Part shown: piece by piece, positions 48,114 to 57,014 of the stretch | Numbering within the stretch: the first letter of the stretch is position 1 | Layout of the letters: each line of letters begins with the position of its first letter | Source: Azospirillum brasilense | GTDB lineage: Bacteria > Pseudomonadota > Alphaproteobacteria > Azospirillales > Azospirillaceae | Reading direction: 5' to 3' | Assembly (NCBI RefSeq): GCF_001315015.1 | Contig: NZ_CP012914.1 | Span: forward strand, 434,001-498,000 | DNA length: 64,000 nt | Notes under the pieces: model-generated | Databases searched by the model: none | What the model was told of the DNA's origin: nothing | The model's input: only the letters and a program-made list of their open reading frames with translations | Position numbers and translations under genes: made by a program

Positions 48114-49097
48114 TCACTTCAGCCAGGGCGACGACTGCCACAGCGACTTCAGCTCGGTGTCGAGCTGCTTCAGCTCCGCCGCGAAGGCGTCGGGGCCGAG
48201 GACGCGCAGCGGCTGGAAGGTCTCCTTGGCCTCGGCCTTCGCCACGAACTCCGGATCGGTCGCGGCCTTGGTGACGGCGTCCACCAGCTTGGCGCGGACG
48301 TCGGCGGGCAGGCCCTTCGGCGCGCAGACGCCGCGCAGCGAGGCCATCAGCACCGGGTAGCCCTGCTCCGCGAAGGTCGGGATGTCCGGGGCGGCCTTCC
48401 AGCGGTCCTTGCTCATCACGCCGAGCACGCGGATCTGGTCGGAGGCCTGGCCGCGCAGCCCTTCGCCGAGGTTCTGGCCGCTGATCTGGATCTTCTTGGC
48501 GAGCATCGCCTTGTAGTTGGCGGCGGAGCCGGAGAAGGGCACATGGGTGAACTGCACGCCCGCCTGGCGCTGCACCAGCAGCATGGCGAGCTGGTCGTCC
48601 GAGCCCACGCCGGTGGTGCCGACGGTGACGGTGTTCGGGTTGGCCTTGGCGTGCTCCACGACGTCCTTCAGCGTCTTGAAGGCGCTGTCGCCGGGAACGC
48701 TCCACACGCCGGGATCGTCGACGACGTTGACCAGCGCGTCCAGCCGGTCCGCCGAAAAGCGGGCCTGACGCTCGATCGGGATCGACACCATGTTCGGCGT
48801 GTTGCAGAAGCCGATGGAGTAGCCGTCCGGTGCCGCGTCGGCGATGGCCGCGAAGCCGATCTCGCCGCCGGCGCCCGGCTTGTTCACCACTTCGATCCGG
48901 GTGCCGCCCAGATGCTTCTCGATGAAGGGAGCCAGCAGGCGCGCGGTCACGTCGGTCGAACCGCCGGCGTCGTAGGCGACGACCACGGTGATCGGCTTCT
49001 CGGGGTAGGCGGCCCGGGCCGTCGACAGAGCGGTCGTCGACATGGCCAGCGCCAGGGTCCCGGTCGCCAGCGCCAGGAACTTGCTGCGAATGATCAT
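48114..49097 (-). CDS. Bug family tricarboxylate-type binding protein (copy 2)
   Basis: A 327-residue paralogue of the protein encoded at 45156: the mature parts align almost end to end, with long identical runs such as GGEIGFAAIADA, LVNVVDDPG and SGQNLGEGLRG/CGQNLGEGLRG. Signal peptide about 1-29 (STARA). The ATG at 49097 has AAGGG upstream; longer frames to 49253 lack a signal. Expected to bind a carboxylate in the periplasm. No permease partner in the window. Confidence 0.92.
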   Translation of the reverse strand: MIIRSKFLALATGTLALAMSTTALSTARAAYPEKPITVVVAYDAGGSTDVTARLLAPFIEKHLGGTRIEVVNKPGAGGEIGFAAIADAAPDGYSIGFCNTPNMVSIPIERQARFSADRLDALVNVVDDPGVWSVPGDSAFKTLKDVVEHAKANPNTVTVGTTGVGSDDQLAMLLVQRQAGVQFTHVPFSGSAANYKAMLAKKIQISGQNLGEGLRGQASDQIRVLGVMSKDRWKAAPDIPTFAEQGYPVLMASLRGVCAPKGLPADVRAKLVDAVTKAATDPEFVAKAEAKETFQPLRVLGPDAFAAELKQLDTELKSLWQSSPWLK

Positions 49098-49643
49098 CTG
49101 GATGCCCTTCTTTCCTGCGTTATTGCGGAAGACCCCCTTGGCCGCGGACGCGGTGGGGTCCCGGGAGATCCCGCCCGTCCCGATGCGGACACAGGCTGGG
49201 CCTCCTTTTCTGAAATTCTCGTAAAGATCGATGGTCATTGATTTTGGCAGCATTGAAATTTTGGGTCATGAACGACACGAGGATCCGTCATCGCCTTGAA
49301 ATGGATGAACGCATACTTCGGTATGTCTGTCTTCGTGGATGGCCGATCCCATTGCCGATACTGCGGCGGAGTTCGGTTGCCATTCTCGCGAAAAAGAGCG
49401 GTTCATAGGCCCAGCGCTGTCAAATCGACCCGATGGAAGCGGCTTTAACGCTTCAAAGTGGAAGATACAGAGTCTCTGTTCGTGTATCAATCGTGCTGAC
49501 CGAATTGAATATCCGGAAATCACAGCGATTTTCGACGAATGCTTTCTATCTGGCGTGGTTTCTTGGGGTTCCGCGCGATCGGGTGTGTGTGACGGGCGTC
49601 AAATGGACGCATAATGAAAGTCGCCTGCGTCGAAATGACCGCG
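49098..49643. other. AT-richer intergenic region upstream of Bug copy 2
   Basis: This 546-base region is noticeably lower in GC than its surroundings and should hold the promoter of the Bug gene. A short palindrome, CATAC-4-GTATG, lies at 49312-49325. Short open frames on both strands were examined; none has a ribosome binding site or protein-like composition. Confidence 0.45.
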
Positions 49644-50573
49644 TCAGCTCATCGCCACCATGAAGGCGACGGAAATCGAGATCGGGGACATCAGGGTGGA
49701 CAGCAGCAGCGACATCGACACCAGCTCCCGCCCCGTCTGATAGCGCTCGGCAAAGGCGTAGACGTTGACGCCGATGGGCAGCGCCGCCGCGGTCACGGCG
49801 GGGGCCAGCCAGTCCGGCGGCAGATGGAAGACCTCCACCGCCAGCACCCAGGTCAGCACCGGGTGCAGGACCGTCTTCATCACCGCCAGGACCAGCGCCT
49901 GGCCGAACTTGCCCGACAGCTTCCCGAAGGACAGCGAGGTGCCCAGCGTGAAGCAGGCGCAGGGCAGGACGGTGGCCGCGGCGTAGTCCGCCGCCTTCAT
50001 GACCGCGTCCGGTACATGGACGCCGCTCAGGTTGAAGCCCATGCCGACGACGATCGACAGGATCATCGGGCTGAGCAGGGTCGCCTTGACGGCGTTGACC
50101 GCGGCGACCACCGGCCGCCCGCCCGCCGTCCGCTGCGCCTCGGCGATCATCGTCGCCGTGGTGAAGAGGAGCGGCGACTGGAACAGGATCAGCAGCATCA
50201 CCGGAATGGCCACCGACGATCCGTAGGCGTCCATCAGGATCGGCGCGCCGAGCAGGCCGATGGAGGAGAAGGAGGGGGCGAAGCCGCCGATCGCCGCCTC
50301 GTCCCGCCGCCGGATGGACAGCATCCAGGCGGCGCCCAGCCCGAAGATGATGAAGGCCGCGACGAAGAACGACGCCACGAAGCCCCATTCGATGGGATCG
50401 GGGATCTTCGCTTTGGCCATCGCCGCGAACAGCAGCGCCGGCAGGGCGTAGATGCCGAGAAAGCGCGACAGCCCTTGAGCCGCCGTGTTGCTGAAATTGC
50501 CCGATTTCCCGGCGTAGAAGCCGAGCGCGACCAGGACGAACATCGGCAGCACGATTTGAAAGATGAGCGTCAT
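49644..50573 (-). CDS. AEC family transporter
   Basis: A 309-residue membrane protein with about ten hydrophobic segments, of the auxin efflux carrier (AEC) family. Family features include the N-terminal LPMFVLVALGFYAGKSGNFS and the central VVGMGFNLSGVHVPDAV. Bacterial AEC proteins such as MdcF and MleP carry malonate or malate. It lies 78 bases after the RraA-type aldolase gene, in the same direction, and probably transports a substrate or product of that enzyme. Confidence 0.9.
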   Translation of the reverse strand: MTLIFQIVLPMFVLVALGFYAGKSGNFSNTAAQGLSRFLGIYALPALLFAAMAKAKIPDPIEWGFVASFFVAAFIIFGLGAAWMLSIRRRDEAAIGGFAPSFSSIGLLGAPILMDAYGSSVAIPVMLLILFQSPLLFTTATMIAEAQRTAGGRPVVAAVNAVKATLLSPMILSIVVGMGFNLSGVHVPDAVMKAADYAAATVLPCACFTLGTSLSFGKLSGKFGQALVLAVMKTVLHPVLTWVLAVEVFHLPPDWLAPAVTAAALPIGVNVYAFAERYQTGRELVSMSLLLSTLMSPISISVAFMVAMS

Positions 50574-50651
50574 GGCGGTGGAAACCGGTCTTGGGGCGGC
50601 TCGAAGGGCTGTGCGGCTCGCCGGCTCGCGTGGTCCGGCGGATGCCGGGGG

Positions 50652-51329
50652 TCAGCGCAGGGTGGGCGTCTCGACGATTTCCGGTTCCGGCACGCCCAGC
50701 ACCTCCATCAGCGACTTGCCGGCGTCGAGCTGCTGCGACCAGATCTTCTCCTTGGCCATCAGCTCCAGGCAGCGCCGCAGCACCTCGTCCATCACGGCCA
50801 GCGGCACCACGGTCACCCCGTCGTCGTCGCCGATGATCAGGTCGCCCGGATTGACCACCATGCCGCCGACGCCGGCCGGGACGTCCATCTTGCCGCCGAA
50901 GGATTTGTGCGGGCCGCGCGGCACCGAGCCCTTGGCGAAGACCGGGAAGCCGATGGTCCGGATTTCCTGAAGGTCACGGACGGAGCCGTCGATCACCAGC
51001 CCGCCCAGGCCGCGCGACTTGCAGCCGCGGACCACCCATTCACCGGCCAGCGCCACCTCCTCCAGGCCGGCGCCGGCGACCACCACCACCTCGCCCGGCT
51101 CGGCCAGGCTGCAGGCGGTCAGCAGCATGCTGTTGTCGCCCGGCATCGACACGGCGGTGCGGGCCTGCCCGCAGATGCGCATCCCCGGGGCGCAGGGCTT
51201 GATCCGGGCGTCCATGCTCTGGCAGCGGTTCTGCACGTCGGACGCGATGCTGCTGGGGACCGTCTTCCAGATTTCCAGCATGTCCGGGGACAGGCGCGGA
51301 AAATTCACGATGTAGCGTTGCATAGCCAT
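50652..51329 (-). CDS. RraA family / HMG-CHA aldolase-like protein
   Basis: A 225-residue protein of the RraA fold. The aldolase signature D-G-x-x-R-D is present (VIDGSVRDLQEI), as are GDLIIGDDDGVTVVP and the start SSIASDVQNRC. Members with this Arg-Asp pair split 4-hydroxy-4-methyl-2-oxoglutarate or related oxo acids in aromatic breakdown; the RNase E inhibitor RraA lacks that activity. The transporter context favours the aldolase. Two ATGs six bases apart are possible; 51329 has the better-placed GAGG. Confidence 0.85.
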   Translation of the reverse strand: MAMQRYIVNFPRLSPDMLEIWKTVPSSIASDVQNRCQSMDARIKPCAPGMRICGQARTAVSMPGDNSMLLTACSLAEPGEVVVVAGAGLEEVALAGEWVVRGCKSRGLGGLVIDGSVRDLQEIRTIGFPVFAKGSVPRGPHKSFGGKMDVPAGVGGMVVNPGDLIIGDDDGVTVVPLAVMDEVLRRCLELMAKEKIWSQQLDAGKSLMEVLGVPEPEIVETPTLR

Positions 51330-51910
51330 GGGAAGGACCTCTTGTCGTCTGGGCGGATTGCCGTCTGGGCTGTACGAAGCGGGGCTTGGAAGCGCGACCA
51401 GCGGCACCGCCAGTCGCAGTGCGACGACAGCGGAGCCGATGACGATCAGGCGGGGGAGGGCCGGTGTTGCCGGAACGGCGGACGCCGGCCGGACAGGAAC
51501 GTCCTGTCCGGGAAAATCACGGGCTCAGCCCGTCCGACGCCACCAGACCATCCATGGTGCATACAACCCTAACCGGATAGAAGTTCTATTTGTTTCGTAT
51601 TTGAAGCTTAGTCTTTCGGACGGTCATACGCAAGTAGGTTGCCAAGAAGTAAATTTATTCACGCCATCATATGGGGTATGTGCGTCGGGAATGACCTACA
51701 AAGGCATGTCGGTTGCGGGGGGAAACGCCTTATGGTTGCGAATTTTTGGCATTGCCCGCCCTTACGGCTGCGCTGGTTCAAGGTTGGGAACGTCGGGGGC
51801 CAAGGCATCGGTTGTGGTCGGCGGAGTGCTGCGGCGCAGACTCGGCTTCGAAAGCGATGGCGTCGGTTGCGGACTCGCAACGCGCGGGGAAGGGGACGGT
51901 CGGGAGGGGA
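51330..51910. other. Intergenic region between aldolase and tRNA-Gly genes
   Basis: The promoter of the leftward aldolase operon should lie in the AT-rich stretch at 51550-51670. No small gene is supported on either strand, and no operator repeat was recognised. Confidence 0.45.
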
Positions 51911-51949
51911 AAAAACGAAAAAGGCCGGCACCCGAGGGTCCAGCCTTTC
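51911..51949 (-). terminator. Terminator of tRNA-Gly
   Basis: On the minus strand AAAGGC, TGG and ACCC pair with GGGT, GCC/GCCTTT-side bases around a short loop, followed by CTTTTTCGTTTTTT. It lies about 50 bases past the tRNA 3' end. Confidence 0.75.
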
Positions 51950-51999
51950 CATCAACCGTTCTGTTTCCCTCCGAAGAACCACCGCCTTCGTCGGGAGAA

Positions 52000-52074
52000 T
52001 GGAGCGGGCGAAGGGATTCGAACCCTCGACCCCAACCTTGGCAAGGTTGTGCTCTACCCCTGAGCTACGCCCGC
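52000..52074 (-). tRNA. tRNA-Gly (GCC)
   Basis: The minus strand folds into a full cloverleaf: acceptor arm GCGGGCG/CGCCCGC, D-arm with AGCTCAGGGGTAGAGC, anticodon stem CAACC/GGTTG around TTGCCAA (anticodon GCC), T-arm with GGTTCGAATCC. Discriminator U and an encoded CCA end it at 52000. It reads GGC and GGU, and GGC is a very frequent codon here. Confidence 0.97.
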
Positions 52075-52223
52075 GCTCCGTTTCGCTGCCGTTCGGACCG
52101 TTGTTCGGTGCCGTCCGGCGGCGTGCGGCGGACTATACTCATGGATCGGCGCAATGCAAGCGTCATGTTTCACTTTTCTCGGGCGCCTCGACAGATTTTC
52201 CCCGCACCGCTAAAGATGGCGCC

Positions 52224-52790
52224 ATGGACACCCGCGACACCCCCGAGGGCAGGGCCGAGGAGCCGCTGCCGACGAGCCCGGAGCAGCTCCTGGAGCATCT
52301 CGCGGCGCTCGGCATTCGCACCGTGACCCACCGTCACCCGCCGCTGCACACGGTGGAGGAGAGCAAGGCGCTGCGCGGCGCGCTCCCCGGCGGCCATTGC
52401 AAGAACCTGTTCCTGAAGGACAAGAAGGAGCAGCACTGGCTGGTCGTCGCGCTGGAGGACGCGCGGGTGGAGTTGAACCGCTTCGACAAGGTGATCGGAT
52501 CGGCGCGGCTGTCCTTCGCCTCCGCCGACCGGCTGTGGCGGCATCTCGGCGTGCGGCCCGGCTCGGTCACGCCCTTCTCCGTGGTCAACGACCGTGAGCA
52601 GCGGGTGAGGGTGGTGCTGCAGGAGCAGATGCTGGCCCACGATCCGCTGAACTACCATCCGCTGCTGAACGATCGCACCACGGCCATCACCGCCGTGGAC
52701 CTGCTGCGCTTCCTCCGGGCCGGCGGGCACGAGCCGCTGATCGTGCCCTTCGGCGAGGAGCCGCCGGACTCTCAGCCGACGCTTGCTTAA
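52224..52790 (+). CDS. Prolyl-tRNA editing protein (YbaK/PrdX family)
   Basis: A 188-residue trans-editing deacylase of the YbaK/ProX superfamily. The family core is RHPPLHTVEESKALRGALPG, then GGHCKNLFLKDKK (with the conserved Lys) and GSVTPFSVVND. PrdX-type members remove Ala from mis-charged tRNA-Pro. It follows tRNA-Gly on the opposite strand. No strong ribosome binding site precedes the ATG. Confidence 0.9.
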   Translation: MDTRDTPEGRAEEPLPTSPEQLLEHLAALGIRTVTHRHPPLHTVEESKALRGALPGGHCKNLFLKDKKEQHWLVVALEDARVELNRFDKVIGSARLSFASADRLWRHLGVRPGSVTPFSVVNDREQRVRVVLQEQMLAHDPLNYHPLLNDRTTAITAVDLLRFLRAGGHEPLIVPFGEEPPDSQPTLA

Positions 52791-52835
52791 CGCGCCCCGT
52801 GCGCTCATCTATCACGCGAGATCGCAAAGGGATAC

Positions 52836-53798
52836 GTGACCGCCATGTTCTCCATTCCGCCCGCCAACAAGCCCGTCGCCGCCGGCGCCGCTCCCGCCGC
52901 CGCCGGTGACCTGATCAAGGACAGCAGCGACCGCGCCTTCATGGCCGACGTCATCGAGGCGTCGCAGTCCGTGCCGGTGATCGTCGATTTCTGGGCGCCC
53001 TGGTGCGGCCCGTGCAAGCAGCTCGGCCCGATCCTGGAAAAGACGGTGCTGGCCGCGAAGGGCAAGGTGCGGCTGGTCAAGATCGACACCGACAAGGACC
53101 CGATGATCGCCTCGCAGCTCCGCGTGCAGTCGATCCCGGCGGTCTACGCCTTCTTCCAGGGGCGTCCGGTGGACGGCTTCATGGGCGCCCTGCCGGAGTC
53201 GCAGGTGAAGGCCTTCGTGGAGAAGCTGCTGAAGCTGGCCGGCGCCGCGGGCGGCGGCGAGGGCGACATCCTGGAGGAGGCGCTGGCCCAGGCCAAGGAG
53301 GCGCTGGAGGCCGGCGACACCCAGACCGCCTCGGAGATCTACGGCGAGATCCTGCAGGCCGATCCGGAGAACCTGAACCCCGTGGCCTACGCCGGGCTGG
53401 TCCGCTGCCTGATCGTCAACGACGAGCTGGCCCGCGCCAAGCAGATGCTCGACAAGGTGCCGGAGCCGATCGCCAAGGACAAGGAGATCGCCGCGGTGCG
53501 CAGCGCGCTGGAGGTCGCCGAGCAGGCCGCCAACGCCGGCCCGATCCCGGAGCTGATGGAGAAGGTCGCCCACAACCAGGACGACCACGAGGCCCGCTTC
53601 GATCTCGCGCTCGCGCTGTTCGCCGCCGGCAAGCGCGAGGCCGCGGTGGACGAGCTTCTGGAACTGGTGCGCCGCGACCGTGCCTGGAACGATGAGGCTG
53701 CCCGCAAGCAGCTCGTCAAGTTCTTCGAGGCCTTCGGCCCGACCGACCCGCTGACGGTGCAGAGCCGCCGGCGGCTGTCCTCGATCCTGTTCCGCTGA
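52836..53798 (+). CDS. CnoX/YbbN-type thioredoxin with TPR tail
   Basis: A 320-residue protein. A thioredoxin domain with an intact WCGPC site (residues 56-60) comes first (about 30-140), then TPR-like helices (about 150-320). This is the CnoX/YbbN co-chaperone layout; E. coli CnoX has SxxC in place of CxxC, so this one should be redox active. GTG at 52836 has AAAGGG at good spacing; the ATG at 52845 is an alternative. It opens a likely operon with the Lon-N protein gene, but a terminator lies between. Confidence 0.93.
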   Translation: MTAMFSIPPANKPVAAGAAPAAAGDLIKDSSDRAFMADVIEASQSVPVIVDFWAPWCGPCKQLGPILEKTVLAAKGKVRLVKIDTDKDPMIASQLRVQSIPAVYAFFQGRPVDGFMGALPESQVKAFVEKLLKLAGAAGGGEGDILEEALAQAKEALEAGDTQTASEIYGEILQADPENLNPVAYAGLVRCLIVNDELARAKQMLDKVPEPIAKDKEIAAVRSALEVAEQAANAGPIPELMEKVAHNQDDHEARFDLALALFAAGKREAAVDELLELVRRDRAWNDEAARKQLVKFFEAFGPTDPLTVQSRRRLSSILFR

Positions 53799-53807
53799 TT
53801 TCGGGGG

Positions 53808-53843
53808 CGGCCGCGAGCCTTTTTCGTTCGCGGCCGTTTCGTT
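53808..53843 (+). terminator. Rho-independent terminator of the thioredoxin gene
   Basis: A 9-base perfect stem (CGGCCGCGA with TCGCGGCCG) around an 11-base loop, followed by TTTCGTT. Confidence 0.8.
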
Positions 53844-53903
53844 CCCCGTCGCTCTGTTCGTAGGCGCTCTGTTCGCCGTGTCCGGGGGTTCTATATTCGT
53901 CGC

Positions 53904-54593
53904 ATGAGCCGGAACCCCATCGACCCGTCACCGGACCGCTTCCCGCGGCAGCTCCCGATCTTCCCGCTCGCGGGGGTTCTGCTGCTGCCGCGCGGGCGCC
54001 TGCCGCTGAACATCTTCGAGCCGCGCTACCTCGCGATGGTCGAGGACGCGCTGGCCGGCGACCGCATGATCGGCATGGTCCAGCCGACCGACCCGGCCTG
54101 CCGCCTGCGCGAGCCGGCGGTCTACGGCACCGGCTGCGCCGGGCGGATCACCAGCTTCGCCGAGACCGAGGATGGCCGCTACATCATCACCCTGACCGGA
54201 GTCAGCCGCTTCGCCATCATGCGGGAACTGGAGGGCCAGCGCGGCTACCGCCGTGTCGCCGCGGATTGGGACCGCTTCTCCGGCGACTTGATCGACCCGC
54301 TGGAGCGCGGCGGGGCCGACGGCTGCGGGCTGGATCGCGCGCGTCTGCTGGCCGGGCTGAAAGGCTATTTCAGGATGCAGGGGCTGTCGGTGGACTGGAA
54401 GGCCATCGACGGCACGCCGGACGAGCGGCTGGTCACCTCGCTGGCGATGATCTGCCCCTTCTCGCCCAGCGAAAAGCAGGCCCTTCTTGAAACGCCGGAT
54501 TTGCCGGAGCGCGCGAAGCTCTTGATCGCCCTGGTCGAGATGGCCATTCTCGACGGCCATGAGGGCGACGGCGGCAACGCGCTGCGTCACTGA
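53904..54593 (+). CDS. Lon N-terminal (substrate-binding) domain protein
   Basis: A 229-residue stand-alone Lon-N domain: LPIFPLAGVLLLPRGRLPLN, then IFEPRYLAMVEDAL and IGMVQPTD. There is no ATPase or protease domain. Such proteins are common in alphaproteobacteria next to a thioredoxin/YbbN gene and a Trm112-like gene, as here. The role is unknown; protein binding is assumed. Confidence 0.92.
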   Translation: MSRNPIDPSPDRFPRQLPIFPLAGVLLLPRGRLPLNIFEPRYLAMVEDALAGDRMIGMVQPTDPACRLREPAVYGTGCAGRITSFAETEDGRYIITLTGVSRFAIMRELEGQRGYRRVAADWDRFSGDLIDPLERGGADGCGLDRARLLAGLKGYFRMQGLSVDWKAIDGTPDERLVTSLAMICPFSPSEKQALLETPDLPERAKLLIALVEMAILDGHEGDGGNALRH

Positions 54594-54641
54594 CCGTTTC
54601 CTTCGACCGACACTGCACTTTCCGACTGCGAGGCCCGATCC

Positions 54642-54878
54642 ATGAGCGCCCATTCCCACGACGACACGCCCGCCGACGGCAAGACGCAGGCGCGCGTCGA
54701 TCCGAAGCTTCTGGAGATCCTCGTCTGCCCGCTGACCAAGGGGCCGCTGCGCTACGACGCCGAGCGCGCCGAACTGATCAGCGACCGCGCCGGGCTGGCC
54801 TATCCGATCCGCGACGGCATTCCGATCATGCTGATCGACGAGGCCCGCAGCCTCGACGGGAAGCCGGGGGCCGCCTGA
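54642..54878 (+). CDS. Trm112 family protein
   Basis: A 78-residue protein of the Trm112/YcaR family: [18 protein letters not shown], then [18 protein letters not shown]. In eukaryotes Trm112 activates methyltransferases; bacterial versions are small zinc-ribbon-like proteins, and here only one Cys remains of the usual pair. Its stop overlaps the next start by one base. Confidence 0.92.
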   Translation: MSAHSHDDTPADGKTQARVDPKLLEILVCPLTKGPLRYDAERAELISDRAGLAYPIRDGIPIMLIDEARSLDGKPGAA

Positions 54879-55282
54879 TGTCCGACGAGCAATTCGCGTC
54901 GGACGCCTTCGGCACCAGGCATTGGCCGGTGGAAGTCCGGCTGAAGAAGGAGGAGAAGCGGCTGGAGGTCGATTTCGACAACGGCCAAACCTTCTCCTAC
55001 CCGGCGGAGTTCCTGCGCGTCCACAGCCCGAGCGCCGAGGTGCAGGGCCACGGTCCCGGCCAGAAGCAGACCGTCTCGGCCCGTCGCCATGTCGGCATCA
55101 TGAGCCTGGAGGCCATCGGCCATTACGCCCTGCGGATCGTCTTCGACGACCTGCACGACAGCGGCATCTACTCCTGGAAGCTGCTGTACGAACTGGGCGA
55201 GGACCAGGATCGCCTGTGGGCGGAGTATCTGGCGGAACTGGAGGCCAAGGGCCTGAGCCGCGATCCGCGCGGCCGGCGCTGA
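54878..55282 (+). CDS. DUF971 protein
   Basis: A 134-residue protein with a DUF971 domain (FDNGQTFSYPAEFLRVHSPS; GHYALRIVFDDLHDSGIYSW), the N-terminal part of gamma-butyrobetaine hydroxylases on its own. Free-standing forms often sit near Fe-S genes such as apbC. The start overlaps the Trm112-like stop (TGATG), so translation is coupled. Confidence 0.92.
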   Translation: MSDEQFASDAFGTRHWPVEVRLKKEEKRLEVDFDNGQTFSYPAEFLRVHSPSAEVQGHGPGQKQTVSARRHVGIMSLEAIGHYALRIVFDDLHDSGIYSWKLLYELGEDQDRLWAEYLAELEAKGLSRDPRGRR

Positions 55283-55293
55283 CGGGACGAGCG

Positions 55294-55331
55294 GCGGGGT
55301 ATGGCATTCGGTCATGGCCCCGCTTTTTTTC
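55294..55331 (+). terminator. Rho-independent terminator of the DUF971 operon
   Basis: GCGGGG pairs with CCCCGC (with three further inner pairs), followed directly by seven T, 12 bases past the stop. Confidence 0.9.
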
Positions 55332-55422
55332 GTGTCGCCTTTCCGGGCGTTCGGGTGCGACGTGTTGCGCATTCATGAAAAGGGCGTAGATAACGGCTCA
55401 TCGACCGTTCCTCCGCCGCAGG

Positions 55423-55806
55423 ATGACCGCCGTGACCGCGACCGACCCGACCGGCGCGACCGCCAGCCCGACCACCGGTCCTGACGCCGATTCGCCGCCC
55501 ACGGGTGGCGTCGGATTGCCTGTTCCCACCACCCCCGCGCCGGACGATGCGCCGCCGGCGACGGGCGGCTGGGGCTGGGCGGGCGGCTACGGGCGGCGCG
55601 GCAGCGCCCTGCGGCAGAAGCTGGCCGCGCATCTGGCGGCCCGCCGCCGCAAGCGGCGCGCCTGGGCGCGTGACATCGCGCGGATCGTCCTGGTGGTGTC
55701 GATCATGGCGCTCGCCGCGCTGGCCGTGGAGATCGGGCGCAAGGCCGTCGTCGTTCTGAACCGCGCCGACCTGGGCGCTGTCCATCTGTTCGGGGAGCGC
55801 GACTGA
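55423..55806 (+). CDS. Small single-pass membrane protein
   Basis: A 127-residue protein, not recognised. A Thr/Pro-rich N-terminal half is followed by a very basic patch (AARRRKRRAWARDIAR) and one transmembrane helix (about 90-108, IVLVVSIMALAALAVEI). By the positive-inside rule the N-terminus is cytoplasmic. An AGGATG context serves as a weak ribosome binding site. Confidence 0.6.
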   Translation: MTAVTATDPTGATASPTTGPDADSPPTGGVGLPVPTTPAPDDAPPATGGWGWAGGYGRRGSALRQKLAAHLAARRRKRRAWARDIARIVLVVSIMALAALAVEIGRKAVVVLNRADLGAVHLFGERD

Positions 55807-55817
55807 AGCGCTTGATG

Positions 55818-55936
55818 TTCCCTCTCCCCTCTGGGGAGAGGGTTAGGGTGAGGGGGTTGCGCTTTTGCCGAACTTCCCGCCACGCGCACCCCCCTCACCG
55901 GCCCTTCGGGCCACCCTCTCCCCGGAGGGGAGAGGG
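55818..55936. repeat. Intergenic inverted repeat, CCCTCTCCCC type
   Basis: Left part 55820-55857 and right part 55889-55936 are inverted copies (both contain CCCTCTCC and GAGAGGG palindromes and the GGTGAGGGGG/CCCCCTCACC pair), with an extra GGCCCTTCGGGCC hairpin inside the right part. It fills the gap between two convergent genes and may act as a terminator. Confidence 0.8.
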
Positions 55937-55956
55937 CTAAGGATGGCGTGATCTGC

Positions 55957-56313
55957 TCAGGGAAGAATGACCACGTAGCGTTTCGTCGTGGTCTCAAGCA
56001 CCTCCCACACGCCGTCGAAGCCCGGCTCCAGCGTGAAGCGGTCGCCGGGGCCGACCAGCCAGCGGCGCCCGTCGGCGTGGCTGATGGCGCTGCTCCCTTC
56101 CAGGATCTCGCAATACTCCCACTCGTCGTAGACGATCCGCCAGGAACCGGGGGTGGAGCGCCAGACCCCTGCGAAGCGCTTGCCGTCCGCCGATTCGTAC
56201 TCGTTCCAGGTGGTGAAGACCGGGGCGCCGGACAGGACGCGGTCGGGGGCCGGACCGCCGGTTTCTGGTTCCACGGCGGGGCGGGCGGGGTCGGTCAGCA
56301 GGGCGAAGCTCAT
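55957..56313 (-). CDS. Cupin domain protein (DUF861 type)
   Basis: A 118-residue cupin. The DUF861/Cupin_3 pattern is complete: GVWRSTPGSWRI, then EWEYCEILEGSSAI, GPGDRFTLEPGFDGVWEVLE and KRYVVIL. Members bind small ligands or, as (S)-ureidoglycine aminohydrolase, act in purine breakdown. AGGGAGA precedes the ATG at 56313. It follows the HAD hydrolase gene by 14 bases and is in the same operon. Confidence 0.9.
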   Translation of the reverse strand: MSFALLTDPARPAVEPETGGPAPDRVLSGAPVFTTWNEYESADGKRFAGVWRSTPGSWRIVYDEWEYCEILEGSSAISHADGRRWLVGPGDRFTLEPGFDGVWEVLETTTKRYVVILP

Positions 56314-56327
56314 CACACGTCTCCCTT

Positions 56328-57014
56328 TCACCAAGCGGCGAGCAGCGGCGGCAGGCCGTGCAGGCTGTCAATGCGTCGATAATTCTCGGTGGGCGGCTCG
56401 GCCACCTCGTGCGCCCAGGTGACGTGGTAGGGCACATGGACGGCGTGGCCGCCGACGGCCAGCACGGGCAGGATGTCCGACCGCACGGAATTGCCCACCA
56501 TGACGAAGCGTGCCGGGTCCACCCCGTGGCGGTCGAGCAGGCGGCGGTAGGTGGCCGGGTCCTTCTCGCTGACGATCTCGATGGCGTCGAAGCGCCCGGC
56601 GAGGCCGGAGCGGGCGATCTTGCTCTCCTGGTCGAACAGGTCGCCCTTGGTGACGAGCAGCAGCCGGTAGCGCCCGGCCAGCCCCTCCACCACCTCCTGC
56701 ACCCCGTCGAGCAGGTCGACCGGGTGTTCCAGCATCGCCTTGCCGAACTCGACGAGACTCTGGATGTCCCGCCCGCCGATGCGCCCGTCGGTCAGGTCGA
56801 CCGCCGTCTCGATCATCGACAGGACGAAGCCCTTGATGCCGTAGCCGTAGACGCGGAGGTTCTCGCGCTCGGCCTGCAGCAGCCGCCGGTCGATGTCCGC
56901 CGGGTCGGCCAAGTGGTTGGCGAGCAGCGCGCGGAAGCGGTCCTGCGTCATCGAGAACAGGGACTCGTTGTGCCACAGCGTGTCGTCGCCGTCGAAGGCG
57001 ATGGTGTCGATCAT
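56328..57014 (-). CDS. HAD family hydrolase
   Basis: A 228-residue HAD phosphatase-like protein. Motif I is FDGDDTLW (Asp8 and Asp10), motif II LLVTKGD, and motifs III/IV are VSEKDPATY and VGNSVRSDI. An insertion between motif I and II forms the helical cap. It precedes the cupin gene by 14 bases. Substrate unknown. Confidence 0.92.
   Translation of the reverse strand: MIDTIAFDGDDTLWHNESLFSMTQDRFRALLANHLADPADIDRRLLQAERENLRVYGYGIKGFVLSMIETAVDLTDGRIGGRDIQSLVEFGKAMLEHPVDLLDGVQEVVEGLAGRYRLLLVTKGDLFDQESKIARSGLAGRFDAIEIVSEKDPATYRRLLDRHGVDPARFVMVGNSVRSDILPVLAVGGHAVHVPYHVTWAHEVAEPPTENYRRIDSLHGLPPLLAAW

Noticed and set aside
49266..49663. Small open frames in the AT-richer gap upstream of Bug copy 2
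   Set aside because: No ribosome binding site, no family resemblance, and frames on both strands overlap one another.
51639..52223. Upstream extension of the prolyl-tRNA editing frame
   Set aside because: It runs through the tRNA-Gly gene; the family starts close to the ATG at 52224.
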